Source of the DNA: JAFGMQ01 sp036733345
Lineage (GTDB): Bacteria > Desulfobacterota > DSM-4660 > Desulfatiglandales > Desulfatiglandaceae
Assembly: GCA_036733345.1 (NCBI GenBank)
Contig: DAINAR010000018.1
Span: forward strand, 1 to 57,084
Direction: 5' to 3'
DNA length: 57,084 nucleotides
The notes under the pieces are model-generated. The model searched no databases and had not been told where the DNA came from. It saw only the letters and a program-made list of their open reading frames with translations. Positions 49,663-57,084 of the stretch are shown here, in pieces. Position 1 is the stretch's first letter. Each line of letters starts with the position of its first letter. Made by a program: the position numbers and the translations under genes.

Positions 49663-50541
49663 ATGAAAACCTTAGCAATTATGATCAAAACGTTTATGCG
49701 AAGTGATTGCCTCACAAAATGTATTCAATCAATTGAATCGCATGTCAAAGACATTCCATATAGAATCTATATCGCTGATGATGGAAACATTGACTCCGGT
49801 AAATCTGAATTATATGACACTCTTGAAAAAAAGGGGCATTTTATATTGAAGCTGCCCTTTGATATTGGGGCGTCAGCCGGAAGAAATGCTTTGATACCGC
49901 ACATTCAGGAAAAATACCTACTGCGCCTGGATGATGACTTTCTTTTCACAACAGAGACACATATAGACAAAATGATATATATTTTGGACCACGTCGATAA
50001 CATTGGTGCAATTAGTGATTTGGAAAGGCAATTAACAGATGGTAAGGGGATTAATGCAGGCAGTATACAAAGCTCCGGTCAGGGATTTTTAAGGTTTTAT
50101 GTGGGGACACTCATTAAAGAATATATAGATTTGAGCCAAATTAAATATGACTATATAAATTCAATCAGATATTGTAAGTGTGAATTCGCTCGCAATTTTT
50201 TGTTAATAAGGCGATCAATGTTGGAGGAGATAAAATGGGATGAGGAATTAAAAATACAAGGCGAACATGTTGATTTCATGATGCAGATAAAAAATCATCC
50301 TTATTGGCAGCTTGCTTTTACCCCTGACTCAATACACTCACATGCTGGTCCGCCGGATGCAGACCTACCTCTGAATTATCTAAATATGCGAAACAGGAAA
50401 AATGAAATGTGGCCAATCCTATTCAGGAAATGGGGTATCTTTAATATAGCATCAGCTAACGGATCCTTATCAAAAAGAGCCAAGTTAGGATTTTTTGTTT
50501 ATGCACCGCTTTTATATATGAAAAAAATCCTATTTTTTTAA
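49663..50541 (+). CDS. GT2-family glycosyltransferase
   Basis: This is a second GT2 enzyme with an N-terminal MIKTFMRSDCLTKCIQSIES region, the nucleotide motif YIADDGNIDSGKSEL and the DxD motif LLRLDDDFLF. The protein is shorter than the preceding one (292 aa from ATG at 49663). I selected that start because AAGGAT lies ten bases upstream and the longer frame begins inside the previous gene. The C-terminal part contains EHVDFMMQIKNHPYWQLAF, which probably contributes acceptor binding. It precedes the sulfotransferase by five bases. Confidence 0.85.
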   Translation: MKTLAIMIKTFMRSDCLTKCIQSIESHVKDIPYRIYIADDGNIDSGKSELYDTLEKKGHFILKLPFDIGASAGRNALIPHIQEKYLLRLDDDFLFTTETHIDKMIYILDHVDNIGAISDLERQLTDGKGINAGSIQSSGQGFLRFYVGTLIKEYIDLSQIKYDYINSIRYCKCEFARNFLLIRRSMLEEIKWDEELKIQGEHVDFMMQIKNHPYWQLAFTPDSIHSHAGPPDADLPLNYLNMRNRKNEMWPILFRKWGIFNIASANGSLSKRAKLGFFVYAPLLYMKKILFF

Positions 50542-50546
50542 TAACA

Positions 50547-51512
50547 ATGAAACAAATAGTTTTCCTGACTTATCTAAACCGTTCCGGGTCAACGTTTCTT
50601 TCAAGAATGCTGGACGAATATGCGGATATAGGCGTTACTCTTGAAGCAAGTTTTCCTGATGGAATAATTTTTAAATCATTTAATATAAAATCCCAAAATG
50701 ATTTAGAAACATACTTGGACAGGCTTTTTAAAGACAGCAAATTCAATGGATGGAATTTAAGCAGAGAAGATTTAAAAGCAAAATTATTAGAACTAACTTA
50801 CCCTGCAACATTTCCTGATATTTTTCCCATTATTCTGGACGAATACTTCAAAAAATCAAATGCAACAACCTACATTTTTAAAAGCGCCTATATAAATAAT
50901 ATTGATAAAGTAAAGGATTTATTTCCCCATGCAAAAATAATTTTACTGTTAAGAAATCCTCTTGCTGTTTTTAGCTCTCAAAAGGCTACAAAAGACACAA
51001 GAACTCGAAAATATATGTCTGCCTGCCCTATTAAATTCGCAATTTCATGTCGAACGGCCTTAGCCCTTTCTTTAAGACATGGAAATAAAGATTGGTTCTA
51101 CAAATTAAAATATGAAGATTTGATTGCCAACCCTGAAAAAGAAATGAACAAAATTCTGGCTTTTCTTAATGTTTCAGACAATAAAACCTCCACAAACATG
51201 TCTTATTTTGACAAACTTCCTTCTAATCAAAAGGCAATTCATAAAAACATTACTTCAGATCCAATAAGTGAAAAAGCTTCCACTTGGAGAATGAACCTTT
51301 ACAATGAAGAAATATGGATTATCCAGACCTTGTTATCAAAATACATCTATTCACTAGGTTATGATTTATATGAGATAAAAAAGATTGAATTTTCAGAAAG
51401 AAGAAGGGTTTTATGGTACTGGATAAAATTTATTTTTCAACCAAAAGGAAAATTGACAATGCTTAAACTGTACCTGCGAATTCTTAAAATTCATTCTGAA
51501 AAAAACCTTTAG
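50547..51512 (+). CDS. Sulfotransferase-family protein
   Basis: This PAPS-dependent sulfotransferase-type protein probably adds sulfate to a sugar in the polymer. The 5'-phosphosulfate loop is LNRSGSTFLSRMLDEY near residue 9, and the 3'-phosphate motif is ILLLRNPLAVFSSQKATKD near 131, with the conserved serine. The length is 321 aa. The gene is very AT-rich (18/60 G+C in line 50701), lower than most genes of the window, which suggests recent transfer of this part of the locus. It starts five bases after the GT2 gene and ends one base before the next GT4 gene, so it is transcribed with them. Confidence 0.87.
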   Translation: MKQIVFLTYLNRSGSTFLSRMLDEYADIGVTLEASFPDGIIFKSFNIKSQNDLETYLDRLFKDSKFNGWNLSREDLKAKLLELTYPATFPDIFPIILDEYFKKSNATTYIFKSAYINNIDKVKDLFPHAKIILLLRNPLAVFSSQKATKDTRTRKYMSACPIKFAISCRTALALSLRHGNKDWFYKLKYEDLIANPEKEMNKILAFLNVSDNKTSTNMSYFDKLPSNQKAIHKNITSDPISEKASTWRMNLYNEEIWIIQTLLSKYIYSLGYDLYEIKKIEFSERRRVLWYWIKFIFQPKGKLTMLKLYLRILKIHSEKNL

Positions 51513-51513
51513 T

Positions 51514-52596
51514 ATGAAAATTCTAATGTTCATCGACGGGCTTCGGGCCGGGGGCAAAGAGCGCCAGTTAATCCAGCTTGTTAAGGGTCTTGCATCAAAA
51601 AAGAATTTTAAATGCGAAATTGCAGTTATGAATACGGACGTTCATTATAAAAAGGTCTATGACCTTAATGTAAGGATACACTTTTTGATCAGACGAATAA
51701 AAATGGACCCGCTGATCTTTTATAGGCTGTATAAAATATGTAAAGAATTCGAACCGGATATAATTCATACCTGTGATTCTCTGACATCATTGTACGCGAC
51801 ACCCATTGCAAGGCTTTTAAGGATAAAACTGATAAACGGCATGATACGTTCGGCACCTCTTTATATTGACCCGCTTAGTGCGATACGTTTTGTTAAAACT
51901 ATAACCTTCCCATTTGCAGACAGGATACTCGCGAATTCCCAAGCCGGTCTTCGTTCATACAAAGTAAAGAGCAAAGGTACTTATATCCACAATGGTTTTG
52001 ATTTTTCCAGAATTCAGAAGATTGAAAATACCGAAAATGTGAAGGAACAGATTGGGATAAAAACAGATAAAACAGTTGGGATGGTGGCATCCTTTACCAA
52101 TAATAAGGACTATGAGACATATATTTATGCTGCAAAAACCATTCTACAAAAACGAGATGATGTAACATTTCTGGCAATCGGAAATGGCATCAATTTCAAT
52201 AAAATAAAGGAACTTGCCGGGAATACAGAAAGGATAAAGTTACCCGGCGTACATGAAGATGTGGAGTCAATTATTAATATTCTAAATATTGGAGTACTTT
52301 CAACATATACAGAAGGCATTTCCAACTCCATAATGGAATATATGGCCCTTGGAAAACCAGTCATCGCTGTTGATGGTGGCGGAACAAATGAACTTGTCAT
52401 TGACGGCGAAACAGGATTTCTTGTCAAGCAAAGGTCCCCGGCTGAACTGACTGAAAAATTGGAATATTTGCTGGATAATGAAAAAATCGCTGAACAGATG
52501 GGGGTAAAAGGCAAAAGAAGGATTGAAACAGAATTTTCTCTGGAAAAGATGGCAGATAAATATTTAGAATTATATGAAGAACTTATAAAAAAATGA
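51514..52596 (+). CDS. GT4-family glycosyltransferase
   Basis: This GT-B family 4 glycosyltransferase starts MKILMFIDGLRAGGKERQLI, in which GGKERQ is the glycine-rich acceptor-side loop. Later come VGMVASFTNNKDYETYIYA and the donor part YTEGISNSIMEYMALGKPVI with GGTNELVIDGETGFLV, including the family EX7E pair. The length of 360 aa is typical. It follows the sulfotransferase with a one-base gap and is thus translationally coupled or nearly so. The sugar specificity is not predictable. Confidence 0.92.
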   Translation: MKILMFIDGLRAGGKERQLIQLVKGLASKKNFKCEIAVMNTDVHYKKVYDLNVRIHFLIRRIKMDPLIFYRLYKICKEFEPDIIHTCDSLTSLYATPIARLLRIKLINGMIRSAPLYIDPLSAIRFVKTITFPFADRILANSQAGLRSYKVKSKGTYIHNGFDFSRIQKIENTENVKEQIGIKTDKTVGMVASFTNNKDYETYIYAAKTILQKRDDVTFLAIGNGINFNKIKELAGNTERIKLPGVHEDVESIINILNIGVLSTYTEGISNSIMEYMALGKPVIAVDGGGTNELVIDGETGFLVKQRSPAELTEKLEYLLDNEKIAEQMGVKGKRRIETEFSLEKMADKYLELYEELIKK

Positions 52597-52658
52597 TTTT
52601 ATTAAGATTTAACAGCTCCAAATAACCTTCCAATTCAAAAACTCAAGACAAATTTTTC

Positions 52659-53783
52659 ATGACAAAATCCCCAAAGAAAAAAGATTTAAATATACTGTGC
52701 ATTTGCAGAATGAGCAATACAAAACTCGTGCAGAAAATCTCAGCACTGCAAAAACTTAAAAGGATTGAAAAAATCACGATAGTCAGGCGTGAAGGTTATT
52801 CTGGTGCCAGAATCAAGTCACATTCAGTACCAAAATGGGCTGCATCTAATAGAGTTCTTACCGATCTTTACCGTGGATTTTTATCATTTTTATTGTGTTT
52901 GAAGAATAAGCCCGACATCATCATTTCTTTCTATATGTATTATCACGGCCTGATGGCATGGCTTCTTGGCAGAATTTTTAAAATCCCTGTTATTAAAGTC
53001 CTCATTGGCACAGACCTGGAAAAAAGCCTTAAATCGAGAAGAATGATTTCACTATTGCGATCAGCCGATGTTATTGCTGTTGAAGGGCAATATTCTGCTG
53101 AAAGGCTTGCTTCTGCGGGCCTGAATCGATCAAAAATCCTCTGGCCGACAACCGTATTCAAAATTTCAGACTACATGCCAAAAAACAATGAAAAGCCAGA
53201 TTATGACCTCATTTTCGTTGGTTCTCTGGTTGAAGTAAAGAGAATAGACAGGCTTCTGCGGATTACTGCTGCCTTGAAGAAAAAAGATAAAGGCATACGT
53301 CTTGCTATCGCTGGGGATGGACCGCTCAGGGCTTCTCTTGAAAAACTTGCCCATCATCTTGGTATATCGGACAATGTCACATTCTGCGGTGCTGTTTCAA
53401 ACAGCGAAATACCAGTTTATCTGTGCAGGAGTAGGGTTTTTATAATGACCAGTGAAACAGAAGGATTGCCCGTGGCCATGCTTGAAGCCTTGTCCTGCGG
53501 CTTGCCGGTTGTTGTACCTGATGTCGGAGATATTAGATCAGTAGTAACCCATGGAAAAAATGGATTACTTGTTGATTTTTCAAATAAAGATACAGTTGTG
53601 CAGATCCTGTGGAAAGTCCTTACTGATGCCGCTTTTTACAATATATTGAGACACGGGGCAATAAAGACAAGGGCGAAACTTGATTACGAGTATTCTCTTG
53701 AAGCGGTGAGCAAAGTATGGGACAGGGCCATAGATTTAGTCTATGGTGAGAAAAATCTTTCTTTATTTTCTCGCAGACAATGA
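52659..53783 (+). CDS. GT4-family glycosyltransferase
   Basis: This GT4 enzyme has LDYEYSLEAVSKVWDRA near its end and the central motif DLIFVGSLVEVKRIDRLLR. The donor region MTSETEGLPVAMLEALSCGL carries the EX7E pair, followed by PVVVPDVGDIRSVVTHGKNG. The N-terminal half contains RREGYSGARIKSHSVPKWA. The length of 374 aa is typical. It is the last plus-strand gene of the locus and overlaps the convergent DUF354 gene by 21 bases. It is separated from the previous gene by 62 bases, more than the others, and may end the operon. Confidence 0.91.
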   Translation: MTKSPKKKDLNILCICRMSNTKLVQKISALQKLKRIEKITIVRREGYSGARIKSHSVPKWAASNRVLTDLYRGFLSFLLCLKNKPDIIISFYMYYHGLMAWLLGRIFKIPVIKVLIGTDLEKSLKSRRMISLLRSADVIAVEGQYSAERLASAGLNRSKILWPTTVFKISDYMPKNNEKPDYDLIFVGSLVEVKRIDRLLRITAALKKKDKGIRLAIAGDGPLRASLEKLAHHLGISDNVTFCGAVSNSEIPVYLCRSRVFIMTSETEGLPVAMLEALSCGLPVVVPDVGDIRSVVTHGKNGLLVDFSNKDTVVQILWKVLTDAAFYNILRHGAIKTRAKLDYEYSLEAVSKVWDRAIDLVYGEKNLSLFSRRQ

Positions 53784-54842
53784 TGTTTCTATCTCCGTCT
53801 TTTTTGAACGTCCAAATGCCGAACCTTCCAGCAGATCTACTGCAAATCGCGTAACATCAATTTTTTCAGCCACCAGTTTCTGCGCCCGGTGTGCCCATTC
53901 GTTTTTTGCATCCTTCTGCTCAAGTATGGATACTGCCTTATCAAGGGCATCAATGGGATTGTAATAGGAAAAGACCAGTTCATAGCGTTCCATCAGTTCC
54001 ACAAAGTTGCCCATGTTCAACGCCATTGATGATGATCGCACAGAAGGAGTGCCCAGTATTCCTGCCTCAGTGGCCATGGTAGCGCCATCACCCATAAAAA
54101 GCCGGGCATAATAGAGGATATCGTGCATTCGATGGGGAGGGATATTGATACGATAAAATTCGAATTCATCCGGCAATGGGGACTCTGAAGTAATAAAAAC
54201 CCGCCCGTAACGACTGAGAGTTTTCACAATCTTCCGTTTTATTTCAAGAGGAAAACCGTGTTGTCTTATATCATGGCCTGCCTTCCATGCAACAAAGCGT
54301 AAGACTATAAAAGGCTCAGACTCTGAGACATTCAGCCCTTCAAGTACCGTGGGATCTGGCTGGAAATAATCAGGATGCAGATATGCCAGCTCATGAAAGC
54401 CTGAATACCGAATTTGCCTCCTGCCGAGATCACGCATAAAGCATTCGGGCGTGCAAATCATATCTGCTATGGGATATACTAAAAACCTGTCTAAAGGGAC
54501 CGGTTCTGAATCTGTGAATACAACTGAAGGCTTTCCCAATATCCTGCATACCGGCGCAATGAAAATGCCCCCGATCTCTGTAACGACATCAGGGTTAAAC
54601 TCATGGATCAGTCTCATGAGGGCCCATTCCCGCTGAAGGAATTCTTTTGACAGGTCGCGAAAACCTTTCCCCATTTTTGATAATGTTTTATATGTAAAAC
54701 CATACTGGTTCAATAGATCCAGCGTTACATCCTTGTCCCTGGCTGAAATAAGAACGTCATGCCCATTTTCACGCAATTTCCGGATTATATGCCTGTAAAA
54801 ATGGACATGTCCCGGATGGCCGATATCAATCAAAACACGCAT
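53763..54842 (-). CDS. DUF354 domain protein (glycosyltransferase-like fold)
   Basis: This DUF354 family protein has a Rossmann-like start VLIDIGHPGHVHFYRHIIRK and the segment VVTEIGGIFIAPVCRILGKP. The end is typical (GDGATMATEAGILGTPSVRS), which resembles the donor-binding region of GT-B enzymes such as MurG. The biochemical role of DUF354 is uncertain; members are found in polysaccharide and glycolipid loci. The length is 359 aa. On the minus strand it follows the GT2 gene after two bases, so these two form a separate small operon converging on the main locus. Confidence 0.85.
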   Translation of the reverse strand: MRVLIDIGHPGHVHFYRHIIRKLRENGHDVLISARDKDVTLDLLNQYGFTYKTLSKMGKGFRDLSKEFLQREWALMRLIHEFNPDVVTEIGGIFIAPVCRILGKPSVVFTDSEPVPLDRFLVYPIADMICTPECFMRDLGRRQIRYSGFHELAYLHPDYFQPDPTVLEGLNVSESEPFIVLRFVAWKAGHDIRQHGFPLEIKRKIVKTLSRYGRVFITSESPLPDEFEFYRINIPPHRMHDILYYARLFMGDGATMATEAGILGTPSVRSSSMALNMGNFVELMERYELVFSYYNPIDALDKAVSILEQKDAKNEWAHRAQKLVAEKIDVTRFAVDLLEGSAFGRSKKTEIETSLSARK

Positions 54843-54844
54843 AT

Positions 54845-55798
54845 CTATTTTACTTTAAGGTCTTTATTGTAGTCCATGTCAAACCACATGGCGAAAAAAA
54901 GGGACTGCAGACCGGATACAAAGAGAAATACTGCAAACAGGGCGCTTGTAGCCGCAACAGGGCCCTGAAAGATCCTGTAGTAAATTAACCATGACCCGGA
55001 AATCAGACCGGCCGGAAAAAGGATAATGCCCAGCAGGTAGAAAAAGACGAGAGGATGAAAGTCGCGAATAACGTATTTGAAAACCAGTCTTTTTATAAAC
55101 CCTTTCAGCAGAATCCAGCTTATCCTCGGAACCACTTTTCTCAGCTTTATGCCCGACTTTTCCCCGATATTGTAAACAGGCCTCACATGCACATCACACA
55201 CACGGAAGTCGTGCTGGTTCAGTTTGATAAGAAGATCGTTAGGCATTCCGTAACGCTCATATATGCCTTCAAGATCAATTCTCTTAAGTGCAACAAGGGA
55301 AATTGCCGTGTAACCGCACTGTGAATCAGCAATATGCCAGTATCCGGATGCAATTTTTGTCAGCAGTGACAGGAAGGAATTCCCGAGGTATCGGTAATGA
55401 GGGATCATTCTCCAGGCATCCCCGTAAAAAAGCCGGTTTCCCTTTGTATAATCAGCCCTGCCTTCTTCTATCGGCCCTATGATGGACAGAAAATCATCAG
55501 GATCCATCTGGGCATCTCCCGCCATAACAACGGTAATATCAATATCCGCCTCCAGCGCATTTTTATAACCGCTGACGATTGCCCCTCCAACACCGCGGTT
55601 GACGTCGTGCCGCAGTAAAAAAACCCGTTTATCAACCCTGGCACTTTCTTCCACTACTATTGATGTGCGGTCAGTACTGGCGTCATCAACGACAATAATC
55701 CTGTCAACCGCATCCGGCATGGACTTAAGGGTCTTTTCAATGAGCAGTTCTTCATTATAGGCAGGAACAACAACAGCAATAGACTTTTCATTGTACAT
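54845..55798 (-). CDS. GT2-family polyprenol-type glycosyltransferase with two C-terminal helices
   Basis: This is a GT2 enzyme of the dolichyl/undecaprenyl-phosphate mannosyltransferase type. The core is VVVPAYNEELLIEKTLKSMP, VDDASTDRTSIVVEESA and the metal site VMAGDAQMDPDD (GDxQMDP pattern). A catalytic-region SQCGYTAISLVALKRI and two C-terminal hydrophobic segments (about 249-275 and 282-303) anchor it in the membrane. The length is 317 aa. Such enzymes charge polyprenol phosphate with a sugar for use on the outer face. It is encoded with DUF354, which supports a shared role in a glycolipid or polymer decoration. Confidence 0.9.
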   Translation of the reverse strand: MYNEKSIAVVVPAYNEELLIEKTLKSMPDAVDRIIVVDDASTDRTSIVVEESARVDKRVFLLRHDVNRGVGGAIVSGYKNALEADIDITVVMAGDAQMDPDDFLSIIGPIEEGRADYTKGNRLFYGDAWRMIPHYRYLGNSFLSLLTKIASGYWHIADSQCGYTAISLVALKRIDLEGIYERYGMPNDLLIKLNQHDFRVCDVHVRPVYNIGEKSGIKLRKVVPRISWILLKGFIKRLVFKYVIRDFHPLVFFYLLGIILFPAGLISGSWLIYYRIFQGPVAATSALFAVFLFVSGLQSLFFAMWFDMDYNKDLKVK

Positions 55799-56069
55799 AA
55801 GAAGCCCTTCCCAATTCCTTCACTTCAGGCACTCAACCTGATCCGCCACCCGGCCGGTACAGGACTCATAATTATAACCCGGTAATGACTGAAATATCTT
55901 TTATCATTTTTTCCTTTAGCCAAACCATACATGCAATATATCAATATATCAATCTCAATACTGGTAGTTACAGTTAAATGGTAAAGTCGAAGTAAATGCG
56001 TGGGCATCAACTTGAAAAAACAAGGGCTCACGCAAAGTCGCAAAGCCGCTAAGTTATTCTTTCAGGCCG
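55799..56069. other. Intergenic region with dispersed repeat fragment
   Basis: This 271-base stretch upstream of the GT2 gene has no ORF I support. Positions 56025-56050 contain GGGCTCACGCAAAGTCGCAA, a form of the CACGCAAAG-type dispersed repeat seen in many environmental genomes. AATATATCAATATATCAATCT near 55937 is a short direct duplication. The promoter for the GT2-DUF354 pair should lie here but no clear boxes stand out. Confidence 0.4.
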
Positions 56070-56242
56070 TTTACGATTCTTGATATGCCGTCTCGAATTA
56101 ATCTGGAAACTTATATGCTTAAAGTTTAGATGTTTTTTGACAGGATAAACTGGATTGACATGATAGTTTTCCTGCCTGTGCACTGCACGCAGACAAGCAT
56201 CCTGTTGATCTCTTAATTTAGATCTTTGACTTTACGCTTAAT
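56070..56242. repeat. 173-bp direct repeat, copy 1
   Basis: This copy matches 56668-56840 with four single-base differences (in GCCGTC/GCCATC, ATGTTTTT/ATGATTTT, ATGATAG/ATGACAG and CAGACAAG/CAGATAAG) and an offset of 598 bases. It includes the last codons and stop of the GxxExxY gene on the minus strand. The gene lies between the copies, so the arrangement looks like a decayed tandem duplication. Confidence 0.85.
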
Positions 56243-56584
56243 TTCAACCTTTCTTTCTCCAAAATTAAGAATAAGCCCCACGGGTTTCCCTGTAGCAACT
56301 AGGTAATTAACCAATTGGACCTCATGAGCTTTAATAATTCGCCTGACTGATTTCAATTCTACAATTATATTATCATTAATTATTATATCAGCTACAAATT
56401 CCCCTACAATTTCATCTTCATAGTAGACTTTGACTGATTTTTGTGATTCAGCTTCCAGGCCTGATTTACGCAATTCAATAAGCAAACATTTTTCATATAC
56501 ACTTTCAAGAAAGCCAAACCCCATTTTATTATAAACACGATAAGCGCAGCCTATAATTGTTTCCGTGAGTTCTTTATACTCCAT
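56213..56584 (-). CDS. GxxExxY-family protein
   Basis: This is a small protein of the GxxExxY family, named after the motif here at Gly24-Phe-Leu-Glu27-Ser-Val-Tyr30. The second half shows VGEFVADIIINDNIIVELKS and KPVGLILNFGERKVEIKR, resembling the PD-(D/E)XK-like fold of very short patch or Holliday-junction nucleases. The function has not been established. The length of 123 aa is typical. Its last codons are duplicated in the 173-bp repeat downstream of its own start. The gene is common in multiple copies in Desulfobacterota and often lies next to mobile or repeated DNA. Confidence 0.88.
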   Translation of the reverse strand: MEYKELTETIIGCAYRVYNKMGFGFLESVYEKCLLIELRKSGLEAESQKSVKVYYEDEIVGEFVADIIINDNIIVELKSVRRIIKAHEVQLVNYLVATGKPVGLILNFGERKVEIKRKVKDLN

Positions 56585-56667
56585 ACTACCTCATGTAGTT
56601 TGTGATATAGTTTTGATTAACTGGATTATCATCATGTTTATCCTGTTATCCTGTCAAATGTTTCCCC
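56585..56667. repeat. Dispersed repeat upstream of the GxxExxY gene
   Basis: Positions 56611-56667 (TTTTGATTAACTGGATTATC and ATCCTGTTATCCTGTCAAATG) match 43596-43657 and 56940-56995, each time with a run of pyrimidines after CAAATG. The sequence thus occurs at least three times in this window and directly precedes copy 2 of the 173-bp repeat. Confidence 0.7.
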
Positions 56668-56840
56668 TTTACGATTCTTGATATGCCATCTCGAATTAAT
56701 CTGGAAACTTATATGCTTAAAGTTTAGATGATTTTTGACAGGATAAACTGGATTGACATGACAGTTTTCCTGCCTGTGCACTGCACGCAGATAAGCATCC
56801 TGTTGATCTCTTAATTTAGATCTTTGACTTTACGCTTAAT
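56668..56840. repeat. 173-bp direct repeat, copy 2, with a GxxExxY gene tail
   Basis: This is the second copy of the repeat at 56070. Its last 30 bases (TTAATTTAGATCTTTGAC and onward) correspond to the C-terminal codons and stop of the GxxExxY gene but are not followed by the rest of that gene. It therefore contains the tail of a second, deleted copy. Bases 56841-56939 hold nothing I recognise. Confidence 0.8.
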
Positions 56841-56939
56841 CTTTAACATTATTCCAAAGTTTTTTTCTCCAACATGAATATAATTTTTCCGTGATTTCTT
56901 AAAATTTCATGCTGCCTGCCGCAGGTTTTGATAGATGCC

Positions 56940-57014
56940 TTTGATTAATCTGATTATCATCATGTTTATCCTGTTATCCTGTCAAATGTTTCCCCCTGGC
57001 AATTTCCTCTCACC
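56940..57014. repeat. Dispersed repeat, third copy
   Basis: TTTGATTAATCTGATTATCA with ATCCTGTTATCCTGTCAAATG is a further copy of the sequence at 56611 and 43596. It ends near 56995. The remaining bases to 57014 belong to the 3' side of the TPR gene. Confidence 0.65.
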
Positions 57015-57084
57015 CTATTCTTCTTTTACCACCATCTTGAGATTCCTGCTCGCATCAACATAATCCGGCCTTATTCTCAAAGCC
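57015..57084 (-). CDS. C-terminal end of a TPR-repeat protein (partial)
   Basis: The minus-strand frame, entering from the window edge, reads ALRIRPDYVDASRNLKMVVK then EE and a TAG at 57015-57017. ALRIRPDYVDARNN-like sequence is the typical end of a tetratricopeptide repeat (A-x-R-x-P-D-Y-x-x-A). Only the last repeat is inside the window, so the protein's size and role cannot be stated. TPR proteins are scaffolds. Confidence 0.6.
   Translation of the reverse strand, partial: ALRIRPDYVDASRNLKMVVKEE

Noticed and set aside
1..57084. tRNA or rRNA genes
   Set aside because: No cloverleaf-like segments with TTCRANNC or rRNA core sequences were noticed in the intergenic regions; short RNA genes cannot be excluded by eye.

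Overview
The window looks like a chromosomal segment of an anaerobic Desulfobacterota (sulfate-reducer-like) bacterium. The main evidence is an hgcA-hgcB pair (mercury methylation), a hemB-ahbD-siroheme decarboxylase operon (the siroheme-dependent haem route of sulfate reducers and archaea), Gram-negative lipid A and heptose core genes, type IV pilus retraction ATPases, and many PAS/Cache sensor kinases. Base composition is mosaic. Line 31021-31080 (amtB) is 36/60 G+C and line 34081-34140 (an ABC-F gene) is 35/60, while line 50701-50760 (a sulfotransferase) is 18/60.

Layout. 0-6.3 kb: hgcAB, an Smr-domain protein, an MscS channel, a nitrilase-family amidohydrolase, a PAS sensor kinase with a cysteine-rich insertion and a small membrane protein. 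6.3-9.7 kb (minus): siroheme decarboxylase subunit, ahbD and hemB, then an M48 lipoprotein protease. 10.1-16.5 kb: a flippase-like membrane protein, panB-panE (minus), then pilT, a pilT paralogue and a zinc-ribbon/pseudo-receiver protein. 16.5-23.3 kb (minus): a lipid A and inner-core operon read as lpxK, acyltransferase, waaF, gmhB, waaC, two very small genes, a Nudix hydrolase and a GHMP kinase. 23.3-30 kb: a plastic zone with a MITE-like repeat, two decayed tyrosine recombinases, a HEAT-repeat protein, an IS110 element, a transposase remnant abutting a truncated MORN/YwqK gene, and a nested-hairpin block.

28.8-37.6 kb: a nitrogen-related module in which a TorF-type porin and glnK-amtB diverge, each behind a perfect GG-N10-GC sigma-54 promoter; then a secreted protein with seven repeats (probable seven-bladed propeller), an ABC-F ATPase, a YgjP-type metalloprotein, a DMT transporter and a small J-domain protein. 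37.7-41.6 kb (minus): a large Cache-HAMP-PAS hybrid kinase whose last codons lie in a 28-bp-arm palindrome, then a HepT/MntA toxin-antitoxin pair.

42-55.8 kb: a surface-polysaccharide locus. It opens with a winged-helix regulator preceded by a perfect 11-bp inverted repeat lying over its own promoter. It continues with Wzm/Wzt export, a nitroreductase-family protein, a pyruvyltransferase, five glycosyltransferases, a sulfotransferase, and on the minus strand a DUF354 protein and a polyprenol-type GT2. The end holds a GxxExxY gene flanked by 173-bp direct repeats and the C-terminal end of a TPR protein.

No rRNA, tRNA or CRISPR array was recognised. I did not find a convincing wholly new multi-gene system. 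The strongest items are hgcAB with its cysteine-rich HgcB tail, the paired sigma-54 promoters, the operator over the polysaccharide regulator, the seven-repeat secreted protein, and several repeat families that remodel gene ends.
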